In this document: positions 18,437 through 26,849 of the stretch, in pieces | Numbering within the stretch: position 1 is the stretch's first letter | Layout of the letters: the number at the start of each line of letters is the position of its first letter | DNA from: Flavobacteriaceae bacterium | Lineage (GTDB): Bacteria > Bacteroidota > Bacteroidia > Flavobacteriales > Weeksellaceae | Length of the DNA: 44,734 bases | Assembly: GCA_012522185.1 (NCBI GenBank) | Contig: JAAYKY010000011.1 | Coordinates: 1 to 44,734 of the forward strand | Direction: 5' to 3' | Notes under the pieces: model-generated | The model's input: only the letters and a program-made list of their open reading frames with translations | The model's database searches: none | Told to the model about the DNA's origin: nothing | Program-made: the position numbers and the translations under genes

Positions 18437-18452
18437 CAGTCCCAAATGAGTC

Positions 18453-18525
18453 GGTGCCTTAGCTCAGTTGGTAGAGCAAAGGACTGAAAATCCTTGTGTC
18501 CCTGGTTCGATTCCTGGAGGCACCA
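18453..18525 (+). tRNA. tRNA-Phe (anticodon GAA)
   Basis: A full 73-nt cloverleaf: acceptor stem GGTGCCT/AGGCACC with discriminator A, D arm AGCTCAGTTGGTAGAGC, anticodon arm AAGGA-CTGAAAA-TCCTT, and T arm CCTGGTTCGATTCCTGG. CCA is not encoded. It stands alone, with its own promoter and terminator. Confidence 0.96.
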
Positions 18526-18531
18526 CTTTTT

Positions 18532-18561
18532 AAAAGCCATTTCAAAAGAAGTGGCTTTTTT
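18532..18561 (+). terminator. Terminator of tRNA-Phe
   Basis: AAAAGCCATTT and AAGTGGCTTTT can pair around CAAAAG with one mismatch, followed by T residues. It begins 7 bases after the tRNA. Confidence 0.75.
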
Positions 18562-18699
18562 CATTATGCAGTTTTTATATATTTTACATAGCAAAAAACT
18601 GGATCGATTTAGTCTTTACTCAACTGGTTTTCTGTATAGAAATCCTTATTTCGATTTCATATTTTAAATTCATGTAAACATCTGTTCAATTAATTACTG

Positions 18700-18707
18700 T
18701 AATTTTG
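18700..18707 (+). promoter_or_regulatory. -7 promoter element of the UDP-sugar dehydrogenase gene
   Basis: TAATTTTG fits TAnnTTTG exactly, 25 bases upstream of the ATG at 18733. No clear -33 element is seen. Confidence 0.45.
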
Positions 18708-18732
18708 CGACTTAATTTCAGAATTTAAAAAA

Positions 18733-20028
18733 ATGAGCGATGCTAAAATAGCCATCATCGGATTGGGATACGTGGGTCTTCCTTTGGCGCGACTTTTCGC
18801 CACGAGATACTATACCGTAGGATTTGACATCAACGAAGCCCGAATTAATGAACTCAAACTTGGTGTGGACAGCACTCTGGAAGTCGAAGAAGAACTTCTA
18901 CAGTCCGTTCTAACTCAAGATTCAAAAGCTGAAAAAGGTCTTTTCATAACCAATCAATTAGAAGATTTAAAAGATTGCAATTATTATATTGTAACAGTTC
19001 CTACACCCGTAGATAAAAACAATCGTCCCGATTTAACTCCATTGTACAAAGCGAGTGAAACCGTGGGGAAAGTTTTGTCAAAAGGCGATATCGTCATCTA
19101 TGAATCCACGGTTTATCCAGGTGCAACGGAAGAAGATTGCATCCCGATCTTGGAGAAAGTTTCAGGATTGAAATTCAATGAAGATTTTTATGCCGGATAT
19201 TCTCCCGAACGAATCAATCCGGGCGATAAGGAACATACCGTAGAAAAAATTTTAAAAGTTACTTCCGGTTCCACACCCGAAACGGGTCGGAAAGTAAACG
19301 AACTTTATAAAGCCGTTATTTCGGCAGGAACGCATCTTGCTCCCTCCATCAAGGTGGCTGAAGCCGCCAAAGTAATTGAAAATTCCCAACGCGATATCAA
19401 CATTGCTTTCGTCAATGAATTGGCCAAAATTTTCAATCTCATGGACATTGATACCCATGCCGTTCTGGAAGCCGCCGGCACCAAATGGAACTTTCTTCCC
19501 TTTAAACCCGGTTTAGTAGGCGGGCACTGCATCGGCGTAGATCCTTATTATCTGGCACAAAAAGCACAAGAATTTGGCTATCACCCCGAAATCATTTTGG
19601 CTGGGAGAAGGCTAAACGACTCAATGGGCGAATACGTAGCTTCGCAAGTTGTGAAATGCATGATCCGTCAAGGAATAAAAGTAAACGGAGCGGAAATTCT
19701 AATGCTTGGAATTACTTTCAAAGAAAATTGTCCCGATGTCCGAAACACAAAAATTGTCGATGTGATTCAAGCGCTTCAGGAATATAAAACCGAAGTCACC
19801 ACCTTCGATCCTTGGGCACACCCGGAGGAAGTTCAGCAGGAATACGGCATTTCTTCCATTCAAGACTTGGCAGTGAACGGACAACACAAACGTTATGACG
19901 CAATTGTTTTGGGCGTAGCGCATGATGAATTCAAAAATATAGATTTGAATTTGCTGAAAAAAGAAAATGCGGTAGTCTATGATGTAAAAGGAATACTAAA
20001 CGACGACACCGTTGACGGAAGACTTTAA
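18733..20028 (+). CDS. Nucleotide-sugar dehydrogenase (UDP-GalNAc/GlcNAc type)
   Basis: This 431-residue NAD-dependent enzyme oxidises a UDP-hexose(amine) at C6 to the uronate. The N-terminal Rossmann fold has GLGYVGLP (10-17), the middle helix region has EAAKVIENSQRDINIAF, and the catalytic Cys266 lies in GGHCIGVDPYYL. The C-terminal domain contains GITFKENCPDVRNTK. The form matches the WbpO/TviB branch rather than UDP-glucose dehydrogenase, so the product is probably a UDP-N-acetylhexosaminuronate for capsule or O-antigen. No other polysaccharide gene is next to it here, which is unusual. It ends at a good terminator. Confidence 0.9.
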   Translation: MSDAKIAIIGLGYVGLPLARLFATRYYTVGFDINEARINELKLGVDSTLEVEEELLQSVLTQDSKAEKGLFITNQLEDLKDCNYYIVTVPTPVDKNNRPDLTPLYKASETVGKVLSKGDIVIYESTVYPGATEEDCIPILEKVSGLKFNEDFYAGYSPERINPGDKEHTVEKILKVTSGSTPETGRKVNELYKAVISAGTHLAPSIKVAEAAKVIENSQRDINIAFVNELAKIFNLMDIDTHAVLEAAGTKWNFLPFKPGLVGGHCIGVDPYYLAQKAQEFGYHPEIILAGRRLNDSMGEYVASQVVKCMIRQGIKVNGAEILMLGITFKENCPDVRNTKIVDVIQALQEYKTEVTTFDPWAHPEEVQQEYGISSIQDLAVNGQHKRYDAIVLGVAHDEFKNIDLNLLKKENAVVYDVKGILNDDTVDGRL

Positions 20029-20058
20029 TTCAAATGAAATTAATCAAATAAACAGCAG

Positions 20059-20090
20059 ACAGGTTCATACAAATTGAGCCTGTTTTCTTT
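20059..20090 (+). terminator. Terminator of the UDP-sugar dehydrogenase gene
   Basis: ACAGGTTCA (20059-20067) pairs with TGAGCCTGT (20075-20083, one G-U), followed by TTTCTTTT. It lies 31 bases after the stop. Confidence 0.75.
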
Positions 20091-20224
20091 TAGAATTGAA
20101 AAATTATTTAAATCCAAAGTCTTTTTTGTAATTTGTCCCTTAACAAACTTTAACATAATTCTATCAATAAATTAGCGAAAAGGAGCACTTAAAATGTGCA
20201 AATTAGCGTGTTTAAACTATCAAT

Positions 20225-21229
20225 ATGCAGAACGACCTCAGTTCATTTGACATTCAACAAGTCAGTGAAGAAATTGAAAGAGAAAGTCAAATCATTTCTC
20301 GACTTTCCAATGAAATCAATAAAAAAGTGATCGGTCAGGAAAAAATGGTGGAAAGCCTTCTGATAGGTCTTCTTTCAAACGGACATATTTTGCTAGAAGG
20401 TGTTCCCGGGTTGGCCAAAACCTTAGCCATAAAAACCTTGTCAGAAGCTGTCAGCGGTTCTTTTTCCAGAATTCAGTTTACACCAGATTTACTTCCGGCC
20501 GATGTCGTAGGAACTTTGATTTACAATATAAAGGAAAACGACTTCAAAATAAAGAAAGGACCCATTTTCGCAAACTTTGTTTTGGCGGACGAAATCAACC
20601 GTTCACCCGCAAAAGTTCAATCAGCACTTTTGGAGGCCATGCAAGAAAAACAAGTGACCATCGGTGATGAAACCTATAAATTGGAAAATCCATTTCTGGT
20701 TCTCGCTACCCAAAATCCGGTGGAACAAGAAGGAACTTATCCACTTCCAGAAGCTCAAGTGGACCGATTTATGCTGAAAACCGTAATTTCCTATCCCAAA
20801 AGAGAAGCCGAAAAACTGGTTTTGAGACATAGCATTCACGAAGGCTTCCCCGAAATAGAAAAAGTAATTAACCTGGAGGAAATTCTCAAAGCCCGAACGA
20901 TTGTGAAAAAAGTGTATATGGACGAAAAAATCGAACGATATATACTCGATATCATCACCGCCACAAGAAATCCACAAGAGTTTAATTTGTCCAAACTTTC
21001 ACCGCTGATTTCCTTTGGAGCTTCTCCGCGTGGAAGCATCAATCTGGCATTGGCAGCACGTTCTTATGCGTTTTTGAGAAGAAGAGCTTATGTGATTCCC
21101 GAAGATGTACGGGCGATGAGCAAAGAAGTTTTGCGCCATCGAATTGGACTGAGTTACGAAGCAGAAGCAGAAAATATTTCAACGGATCAAATTATCGACG
21201 AAATTTTAAATGCCATTCCGATTCCTTAG
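20225..21229 (+). CDS. MoxR-family AAA+ ATPase of the Bat operon
   Basis: This 334-residue cytoplasmic ATPase has Walker A GVPGLAKT (59-66), Walker B LADEIN followed by RSPAKVQSALLEAMQE, and sensor motif LATQNPVEQEGTYPLPEAQVDRF. The lid domain ends in DEILNAIPIP. MoxR proteins act as chaperones that load or activate partners with VWA domains, and this one heads the Bat-type cluster running to 29416. It is separated from the DUF58 gene by three lipoprotein genes, which is not the common arrangement. Its start ATG at 20225 gives the usual N-terminus. Confidence 0.93.
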   Translation: MQNDLSSFDIQQVSEEIERESQIISRLSNEINKKVIGQEKMVESLLIGLLSNGHILLEGVPGLAKTLAIKTLSEAVSGSFSRIQFTPDLLPADVVGTLIYNIKENDFKIKKGPIFANFVLADEINRSPAKVQSALLEAMQEKQVTIGDETYKLENPFLVLATQNPVEQEGTYPLPEAQVDRFMLKTVISYPKREAEKLVLRHSIHEGFPEIEKVINLEEILKARTIVKKVYMDEKIERYILDIITATRNPQEFNLSKLSPLISFGASPRGSINLALAARSYAFLRRRAYVIPEDVRAMSKEVLRHRIGLSYEAEAENISTDQIIDEILNAIPIP

Positions 21230-21310
21230 ATTCAATTTAAGAAATCAAACTAAGATGTAAGAAACAACCTTTTAGTGTTTTTATACATCTACTAATGGAA
21301 AGATGAAAAA

Positions 21311-22138
21311 ATGAAAAGATTACTGACATTAACCGTTTTACTTTTATTGCTTTCTTGTGATTCTAATGCTCAACAAGATAATAGAACAATTGGAATACCA
21401 GATGACTTTGGAAAAGTAAAGCCAAAAAAAGCCGAGAAGAAATTTGAAATTAAGGATTCTATTATAAACAATGTAATCCTGATAGAAAAAGAAAAAGTTT
21501 TCACAAATGGTTCTAATTTTCTGATTGATATGCCGATTAAAGTACAGAAAGAACCTATTATTATTTTCAATAACGACAATCGAATTCCCGTAGAATTATT
21601 CTTTGAAAGGAAATCATTTTTGTACGGACAAAATGAAATTTTATTGATTACGCGTGACTGGGAATATTATGAGAGTCTCAGGGAGGACGAAAGAAACACC
21701 CCCGGGTTACATTTGATTCCCTATGTGCAAAACAAATTTTACCATATCAAAAGAAATAATAAGAGTTACAATGTTGACAGTTTGAGTATCAGAATGGACG
21801 ACCCAAGAAAACCTATTACATTAAACTTCATAAAACCGGAATTTAATGATGGTGAAACAATATACTATTATGCAGATGGATATGGTTCAATTTGTTGTCC
21901 TAGAGATAAACGATGGGATTATTACGAAGCCATTCAAAACTACATTAAACTTTTTGCCGAAAAAAATAATATAAAATTAGAAAATACACGTTCGGTTTCT
22001 AATGGAGAGGAAGGCGAACATAGTAGTTTTTATTCTCTAACCGAATTGACAAACGAACAAAAACTGTTGTTTATTCAAGAAATTAAAAACATAACCGGAG
22101 AAAAATTTCCCCAAATACATCTTCCCATAACTTTTTAG
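21311..22138 (+). CDS. Lipoprotein of unknown function
   Basis: I do not recognise this 275-residue protein. It begins with a lipoprotein signal (MKRLLTLTVLLLLLSCDSNAQ), so it is probably anchored in the outer membrane or inner membrane facing the periplasm. The body has beta-rich and charged stretches and a C-terminal half with DGYGSICCPRDKRWDYY, where the paired cysteines stand out. Its stop is directly followed by the ATG of the next gene. The sequence is clearly more AT-rich than moxR before it and the DUF58 gene after it, which hints at separate origin. Confidence 0.75.
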   Translation: MKRLLTLTVLLLLLSCDSNAQQDNRTIGIPDDFGKVKPKKAEKKFEIKDSIINNVILIEKEKVFTNGSNFLIDMPIKVQKEPIIIFNNDNRIPVELFFERKSFLYGQNEILLITRDWEYYESLREDERNTPGLHLIPYVQNKFYHIKRNNKSYNVDSLSIRMDDPRKPITLNFIKPEFNDGETIYYYADGYGSICCPRDKRWDYYEAIQNYIKLFAEKNNIKLENTRSVSNGEEGEHSSFYSLTELTNEQKLLFIQEIKNITGEKFPQIHLPITF

Positions 22139-22525
22139 ATGACCTCAAAACTTTATATATCATTTCTAATTTTCTGCTTTCTGACGGTAAATTGTTCTAC
22201 CTCAAAAATCGAAAACACAAAAACACAAAAAACAGTAAAAGGAATTGTTCTTGATACTGACGGATTTGGATTTAGTGGTGTTGAAGTGAAAATAAAAGGA
22301 ACTAAGCGAAAAACAACAACGGATATTGACGGGAATTTTGAATTAGATGCTGCTGAAGGCGATGTTTTGATTTTTAACTGTAAGAATTGTACTCATCAAG
22401 AAATTAATGTTACCGATCAAAACGAATATAATATTACGATAAAAGCTTATTATGTTGATAACAAACAACAACGCTATATTAAACGAGAATTAAGAAAAAA
22501 AGGGGTATATGTATATCCTGATTAA
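22139..22525 (+). CDS. Small lipoprotein with a carboxypeptidase-regulatory-like domain (copy 1)
   Basis: This 128-residue protein has a lipoprotein signal ending at the Cys of VNCSTS. It is followed by one CarboxypepD_reg-like beta-sandwich: KGIVLDTDGFGFSGVEVKIKG, then TTTDIDGNFELDAAEGDVLIF. Such domains are usually found at the N-terminus of TonB-dependent receptors and in surface proteins; here it is free-standing. The C-terminus is basic (RYIKRELRKKGVYV). It starts immediately after the stop of the preceding gene. Its first 56 bases are nearly identical to those of the next gene (54 of 56). Confidence 0.75.
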   Translation: MTSKLYISFLIFCFLTVNCSTSKIENTKTQKTVKGIVLDTDGFGFSGVEVKIKGTKRKTTTDIDGNFELDAAEGDVLIFNCKNCTHQEINVTDQNEYNITIKAYYVDNKQQRYIKRELRKKGVYVYPD

Positions 22526-22546
22526 ATCCCATTTTCAATTTAAACG

Positions 22547-22882
22547 ATGACCTCAAAACTTTATATATCATTTCTAATTTTCTGCTTTCTGGCGGTAAGT
22601 TGCACCACAACAAAAAACACAATTGAAAACGAAAAACCGCAAAAAATAGTAAAAGGTGTAGTCCTTGATAGCAACGAAATTCCAGAAGCAGACGCTGAGG
22701 TAGCGGTAAAAGGAACTGACAGAAAAACCACTACTGACAAAGAAGGAAATTTTGAAATAGAAGCAACCAAAGGAGATATTTTAGAAGTTACAACTGTATA
22801 CGGAGAATTTTATGAGCGTCGTATTACTAACAATAGTGGATATATCAGGCTTGTTTCAAGTGTTGTTTTATTAAAAAATTAA
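22547..22882 (+). CDS. Small lipoprotein with a carboxypeptidase-regulatory-like domain (copy 2)
   Basis: This 111-residue paralogue of the preceding gene has the same signal peptide (MTSKLYISFLIFCFLA, Cys in VSCTTT) and one beta-sandwich domain (KGVVLDSNEIPEADAEVAVKG, TTTDKEGNFEIEATKGD). The mature part is only moderately similar to copy 1 and lacks its basic C-terminus. It is separated by 21 bp from copy 1 and by 57 bp from the DUF58 gene. The function is unknown. Confidence 0.75.
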   Translation: MTSKLYISFLIFCFLAVSCTTTKNTIENEKPQKIVKGVVLDSNEIPEADAEVAVKGTDRKTTTDKEGNFEIEATKGDILEVTTVYGEFYERRITNNSGYIRLVSSVVLLKN

Positions 22883-22939
22883 CCTAAATCTACGTCTTGA
22901 AAAACTTTAAACTCTGAACCTTAAACTTTAAATTAAATT

Positions 22940-23815
22940 TTGGACACCAAAGAAATCATTAAAAAAGTCAAAAAGATTGAGCTAAAGAGCCGACGCAAGG
23001 CAAACAATCTTTTCATGGGCGAATACCAAAGTTCATTCAAAGGTCGTGGAATGATTTTTTCTGAGATTCGACCTTATCAATACGGTGATGACGTAAGAAA
23101 TATTGACTGGAATAAAACCGCGCATTTCAACGAGCCTTATGTGAAAGTTTTTGAAGAAGAAAGAGAACTCACAATGGTTTTGATGGTGGATGTAAGTGGT
23201 TCTCAAAATTTCGGAACCCGAAAGCAATTCAAATCCGACACCATCGCCGAAATCTGCGCTACACTTGCTTTTTCAGCTATCACTTACAATGATAAAGTAG
23301 GTTTAATTCTTTTTTCTGAAGAAATCGAATTGTTCATTCCACCCAAAAAAGGAAAAAAACACGTACTGAGAATCATCCGAGAATTGGTTCATCATGAACC
23401 CAAAAACTCAAGCAATAATTTATCCCATGCTCTTCGTTTTCTAATGGATACCTTTAAACGAAAGGCAAATGTTTTCATTTTGTCGGATTTTATGGATGAA
23501 AGCAATTACCTGAAAAACCTAAAAATTGCCGCTCGAAAACATGATGTAACAGGAATCCGAGTATATGATGAAAAAGAAAAAGAATTTCCGGACATTGGTT
23601 TAGTCACTCTGATGGACAATGAAACTGGCAAAAAGAAAATTGTACACACTTCTTCTGAATTTGTACGGAAACAATACAAAAGCTATTTCGATCGATTGAC
23701 GTATGAGTTCAATCAACGGTTCAATCTAGCAGGTGCCGGAAATTTATCGATTCGTGCCGATGAGGATTACGTCAAACCCTTGTTGAATTATTTTAAAAAA
23801 CATTCGGTGAAATGA
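22940..23815 (+). CDS. DUF58-domain protein of the Bat operon
   Basis: This 291-residue protein starts at a TTG codon at 22940 (MDTKEIIKKVKKIELKSRR); the usual family N-terminus begins exactly here, and no ATG gives it. The conserved core has FKGRGMIFSEIRPYQYGDDVRNIDWN and the VWA-like metal site DVSGS (84-88). DUF58 proteins pair with MoxR ATPases in Bat clusters. Its stop overlaps the start of the next gene by four bases (ATGA). Use of TTG as start is unusual in this window. Confidence 0.92.
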   Translation: MDTKEIIKKVKKIELKSRRKANNLFMGEYQSSFKGRGMIFSEIRPYQYGDDVRNIDWNKTAHFNEPYVKVFEEERELTMVLMVDVSGSQNFGTRKQFKSDTIAEICATLAFSAITYNDKVGLILFSEEIELFIPPKKGKKHVLRIIRELVHHEPKNSSNNLSHALRFLMDTFKRKANVFILSDFMDESNYLKNLKIAARKHDVTGIRVYDEKEKEFPDIGLVTLMDNETGKKKIVHTSSEFVRKQYKSYFDRLTYEFNQRFNLAGAGNLSIRADEDYVKPLLNYFKKHSVK

Positions 23816-24810
23816 TGGGACGCATAGAGGTTAGAGATTGGAAGTTGGTTTTTGGAAAATGGCTATGGATGTCTGTTTTCTATTTTCTATTTTCTACTTT
23901 CTCGTCTGCACAAATCGACACAGAAATCGACACAGCACATATCAAAATCGGTGAGCCGATTCAGTATTCTCTTAAAGTTCCTCTACAAGTTGACACTCCT
24001 GTGATTTTGCCAGAAATTCAAGATACACTCAGTTTTCATATCGAGGTCTTGGAAGAAAGAACCGACACAGTGTTGGAGGGCGAAAGAAAAAACCTTATCA
24101 AACGAATGGTTCTGACGAGTTTCGATCCGGGTGAGTTTCTGATTCGTTCACTTCCTGTGGTGGTGGGTGGCGATACTTTGCTCTCTGCTTCTTTTCAAAT
24201 CAAAGTAGATGATGTGGAAATTGACTCCGCAAATCTGACCGGATTTCCTATCAAACCTATAATGGATGAGGAATATACATGGAAAGATTATTGGGATAAA
24301 TACTGGATTTATTTTGCAGTCGGCATCTTATTATTTTTGATTTTATTAATTGTAGCAATCCTATTTCTACGCGACAAAAAAAGAAAGGACATTTTGGCCA
24401 AAACACCCAAAACACCCTATGAAGAAGCCAAATACGCATTGAAATCCCTTGACAAACAAAATTATCTTCAGAAAAATCAATTCAATCCTTATTATTCCGA
24501 ACTTTCTTATGTGTTGAGGAGGTATTTAGGAAGGGTTTTCCATTTTTCTTCTCTGGAATTATTGTCAGATGATTTGATTGATTATTTCAGAAAAACCACC
24601 CATTTAGAAAAAGAAGAAATTGAACAACTAAGAGAGTTTTTATACGATTCCGATTTGGCGAAATTTGCCAAAGTGGTTCCCGAAAAGGAGAAACATGATT
24701 TTTATCGAAAATGGGTAGAGGATTTGATTGAAAAAACCAAACCTTTGGAATTGGAAGATGAAACGGTTCAGGAGTTGAGACCCAATGAAAAATATAGAAA
24801 ATTAAGATGA
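23812..24810 (+). CDS. Bat-operon membrane protein of unknown function
   Basis: This 332-residue protein starts with a signal/anchor (KLVFGKWLWMSVFYFLFSTFSSAQ). It continues with a beta-rich periplasmic domain (about 35-150) that looks like a short BatD-type region, a membrane helix (about 163-185, WIYFAVGILLFLILLIVAILFL), and a helical cytoplasmic C-terminus (PYEEAKYALKSL to YRKWVEDLIEK) like DUF4381-type proteins. It shares ATGA overlaps with both neighbours, so translation is coupled. Flavobacterial Bat operons often carry such a gene between DUF58 and batA. The precise role is unknown. Confidence 0.7.
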   Translation: MMGRIEVRDWKLVFGKWLWMSVFYFLFSTFSSAQIDTEIDTAHIKIGEPIQYSLKVPLQVDTPVILPEIQDTLSFHIEVLEERTDTVLEGERKNLIKRMVLTSFDPGEFLIRSLPVVVGGDTLLSASFQIKVDDVEIDSANLTGFPIKPIMDEEYTWKDYWDKYWIYFAVGILLFLILLIVAILFLRDKKRKDILAKTPKTPYEEAKYALKSLDKQNYLQKNQFNPYYSELSYVLRRYLGRVFHFSSLELLSDDLIDYFRKTTHLEKEEIEQLREFLYDSDLAKFAKVVPEKEKHDFYRKWVEDLIEKTKPLELEDETVQELRPNEKYRKLR

Positions 24811-25826
24811 TGGGAAATTTTGAATTTCAAAATCCTTGGATGCTGTTGTTGCTTCTTTTGATTCCCTTGCTGATTTATCTGCGAATCAAAAGAAAAAGAC
24901 CGCATTCTGTTCTGAAAATATCTTCCCTGAAGCCCTTTGAAACTACCGATAGTTTTTTGGGGAAATTAAAACCTCTGCTCTATGTTTTACGTCTGGCGAC
25001 GATAGCTTTGATTGTCATCGCGCTTGCCCGCCCACAAATCGTAGAAATGACATCCACGGTTAAATCGGATAAAGGTGTCGATATTTTGATGGTGGTCGAC
25101 ACCTCTTTGAGTATGCTTGCAAGAGACCTGAAACCGGATCGTTTGGAAGCTTTAAAAGAAGTTGCAGAAAATTTTTCCCGCGCTCGGCCTACCGACCGAA
25201 TCGGTTTGGTGGCTTATTCGGGAGAAGCCATTGCCAAAGTTCCTTTGACTACAGATCATCGGGTTTTAATCCAAGAAATTCGGAATTTGGAAACCAAAGA
25301 GCTTGAAGATGGAACGGCCATCGGAGTCGGCTTAGCTACCGCCATCAATCACCTGACCGATAGCAAAGCAACAAGTAAAATCATCATCCTGATTACCGAC
25401 GGTGTGGAATCCATTGATTATCGGAACGATTTGCTGTATGTTTCGCCACAAGATGCTACTCAAATCGCTATGAACAAAGGAATTAAAGTTTATACCATCG
25501 GTGTGGGAACAAACGGTAGAGCACCATTTCCTACTCAATACAATCCTTTCACTCAAGAACTAATTTTCACCATGGAATTGGTAGAAATCGATGAAGATTT
25601 GTTGAGACACATTGCGGATAGTACCGGTGGGGAATATTTCAGAGCGACGGACAATGAATCTTTGGAGGAAATTTACAGCCAAATTGATCAATTGGAAAAA
25701 ACAGAAATCAACGAAATAAAATATTACAATTACACCGAATTGTTTGGAAAATACCTTACTTGGGCATTGGCATTGCTATGCTTCGAACTCATTTTACGTA
25801 GAACTCTGTTTAAAGAATTAACCTGA
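24807..25826 (+). CDS. batA: BatA-like VWA-domain membrane protein
   Basis: This 339-residue protein has an N-terminal membrane helix (about 10-25), a second near 60-75, and a von Willebrand factor A domain with the metal-ion site DTSLS (98-102), a later TAIGVG stretch and ITDGVES. A C-terminal membrane helix (about 315-332) ends it. The VWA domain faces the periplasm. Bat proteins are linked to aerotolerance in Bacteroides fragilis, though the mechanism is unclear. The stop and the next start overlap (TGATG). Confidence 0.92.
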   Translation: MMGNFEFQNPWMLLLLLLIPLLIYLRIKRKRPHSVLKISSLKPFETTDSFLGKLKPLLYVLRLATIALIVIALARPQIVEMTSTVKSDKGVDILMVVDTSLSMLARDLKPDRLEALKEVAENFSRARPTDRIGLVAYSGEAIAKVPLTTDHRVLIQEIRNLETKELEDGTAIGVGLATAINHLTDSKATSKIIILITDGVESIDYRNDLLYVSPQDATQIAMNKGIKVYTIGVGTNGRAPFPTQYNPFTQELIFTMELVEIDEDLLRHIADSTGGEYFRATDNESLEEIYSQIDQLEKTEINEIKYYNYTELFGKYLTWALALLCFELILRRTLFKELT

Positions 25827-26836
25827 TGGATTGGGCACAACCCGAAAATAGCGTTTGGCTTCTAGCGGTTCCGATTATAATCGGCCTAGCGATTTATGTC
25901 CATAATTGGCGTAAGAAAACACGCGAGAAATTCGCTGACGCAAATCTTCTTTCCCGATTATTTCCATTGAGTTCAGATTCATCTTATTGGTGGAAAAATA
26001 TTCTAATCATTTCCGGTTTGTTATTTTCGATTTTAGCCTTGATGGATCCTCTTTTTGGGGAAGAAGAAGTCAAAATCAAACGAGAAGGAATTGACATTAT
26101 TTACGCATTGGATTTGTCCAATAGCATGAATGCCGAAGACGTGGTTCCAAGCCGTTTGGAGCGAGCCAAAAAAATCATCTCCGAATCGGTCGGAAGGTTA
26201 GGTGGCGATCGTGTGGGTTTGATTGTCTTTGCTGCTGATGCTTATTCCATTTCACCTTTGACAAACGATTACAGTGCCATTCAGTCGTATATTCAAACTG
26301 CAAGTCCTGAATTAATTTCTCAACAGGGAACCAGTTTTTCGGCCGTCATTACCAAAGCCGCAGAAATGTTTGAAAATGCACCGACTACAGGAAAATTACT
26401 AGTGATTCTTTCCGATGGGGAGGACAATGAAAATAGCGTAAATCGCGCCATAGAATTAGCCAAAAAAACAAATATTCACATTGTTACGATGGGAATAGGA
26501 ACCGAAAAAGGAGGTCCCATACCGGTTAAAGAAGGCTCGTTTGAATCATTTAAACTCGATCGATACGGAGAAACCGTGATTTCCAAACTGGAAGAAAATT
26601 CTATGCAATCCCTTGCCAAATCCACTTCAGGTGTTTACCTAAGAGTCAATCAAACGCAACAATCCCTTGACCGTTTACACGGCTATTTAAATACTTTGGA
26701 CAAAGAAGTTCAAGACATATCCACCAGTAAAGACAAAAAACATATTTTTCAAGTCTTTTTAGCAATTGCCTTGTTTTTGATTTTTATAGATACTTTAACA
26801 ACTGACCATAAACTTTTTAACAACAAAAAGCAATAG
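25826..26836 (+). CDS. batB: BatB-like VWA-domain membrane protein
   Basis: This 336-residue protein has the same plan as the gene before it: membrane helices near 10-27 and 57-74, a VWA domain with the metal site DLSNS (96-100), a later LSDGEDNEN and a C-terminal helix (about 310-325). It is a paralogue of batA and overlaps it by one base. The VWA pair is thought to form a periplasmic-side complex with the TPR protein encoded next. Confidence 0.92.
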   Translation: MDWAQPENSVWLLAVPIIIGLAIYVHNWRKKTREKFADANLLSRLFPLSSDSSYWWKNILIISGLLFSILALMDPLFGEEEVKIKREGIDIIYALDLSNSMNAEDVVPSRLERAKKIISESVGRLGGDRVGLIVFAADAYSISPLTNDYSAIQSYIQTASPELISQQGTSFSAVITKAAEMFENAPTTGKLLVILSDGEDNENSVNRAIELAKKTNIHIVTMGIGTEKGGPIPVKEGSFESFKLDRYGETVISKLEENSMQSLAKSTSGVYLRVNQTQQSLDRLHGYLNTLDKEVQDISTSKDKKHIFQVFLAIALFLIFIDTLTTDHKLFNNKKQ

Positions 26837-26849
26837 TTTTGTGCCAACG

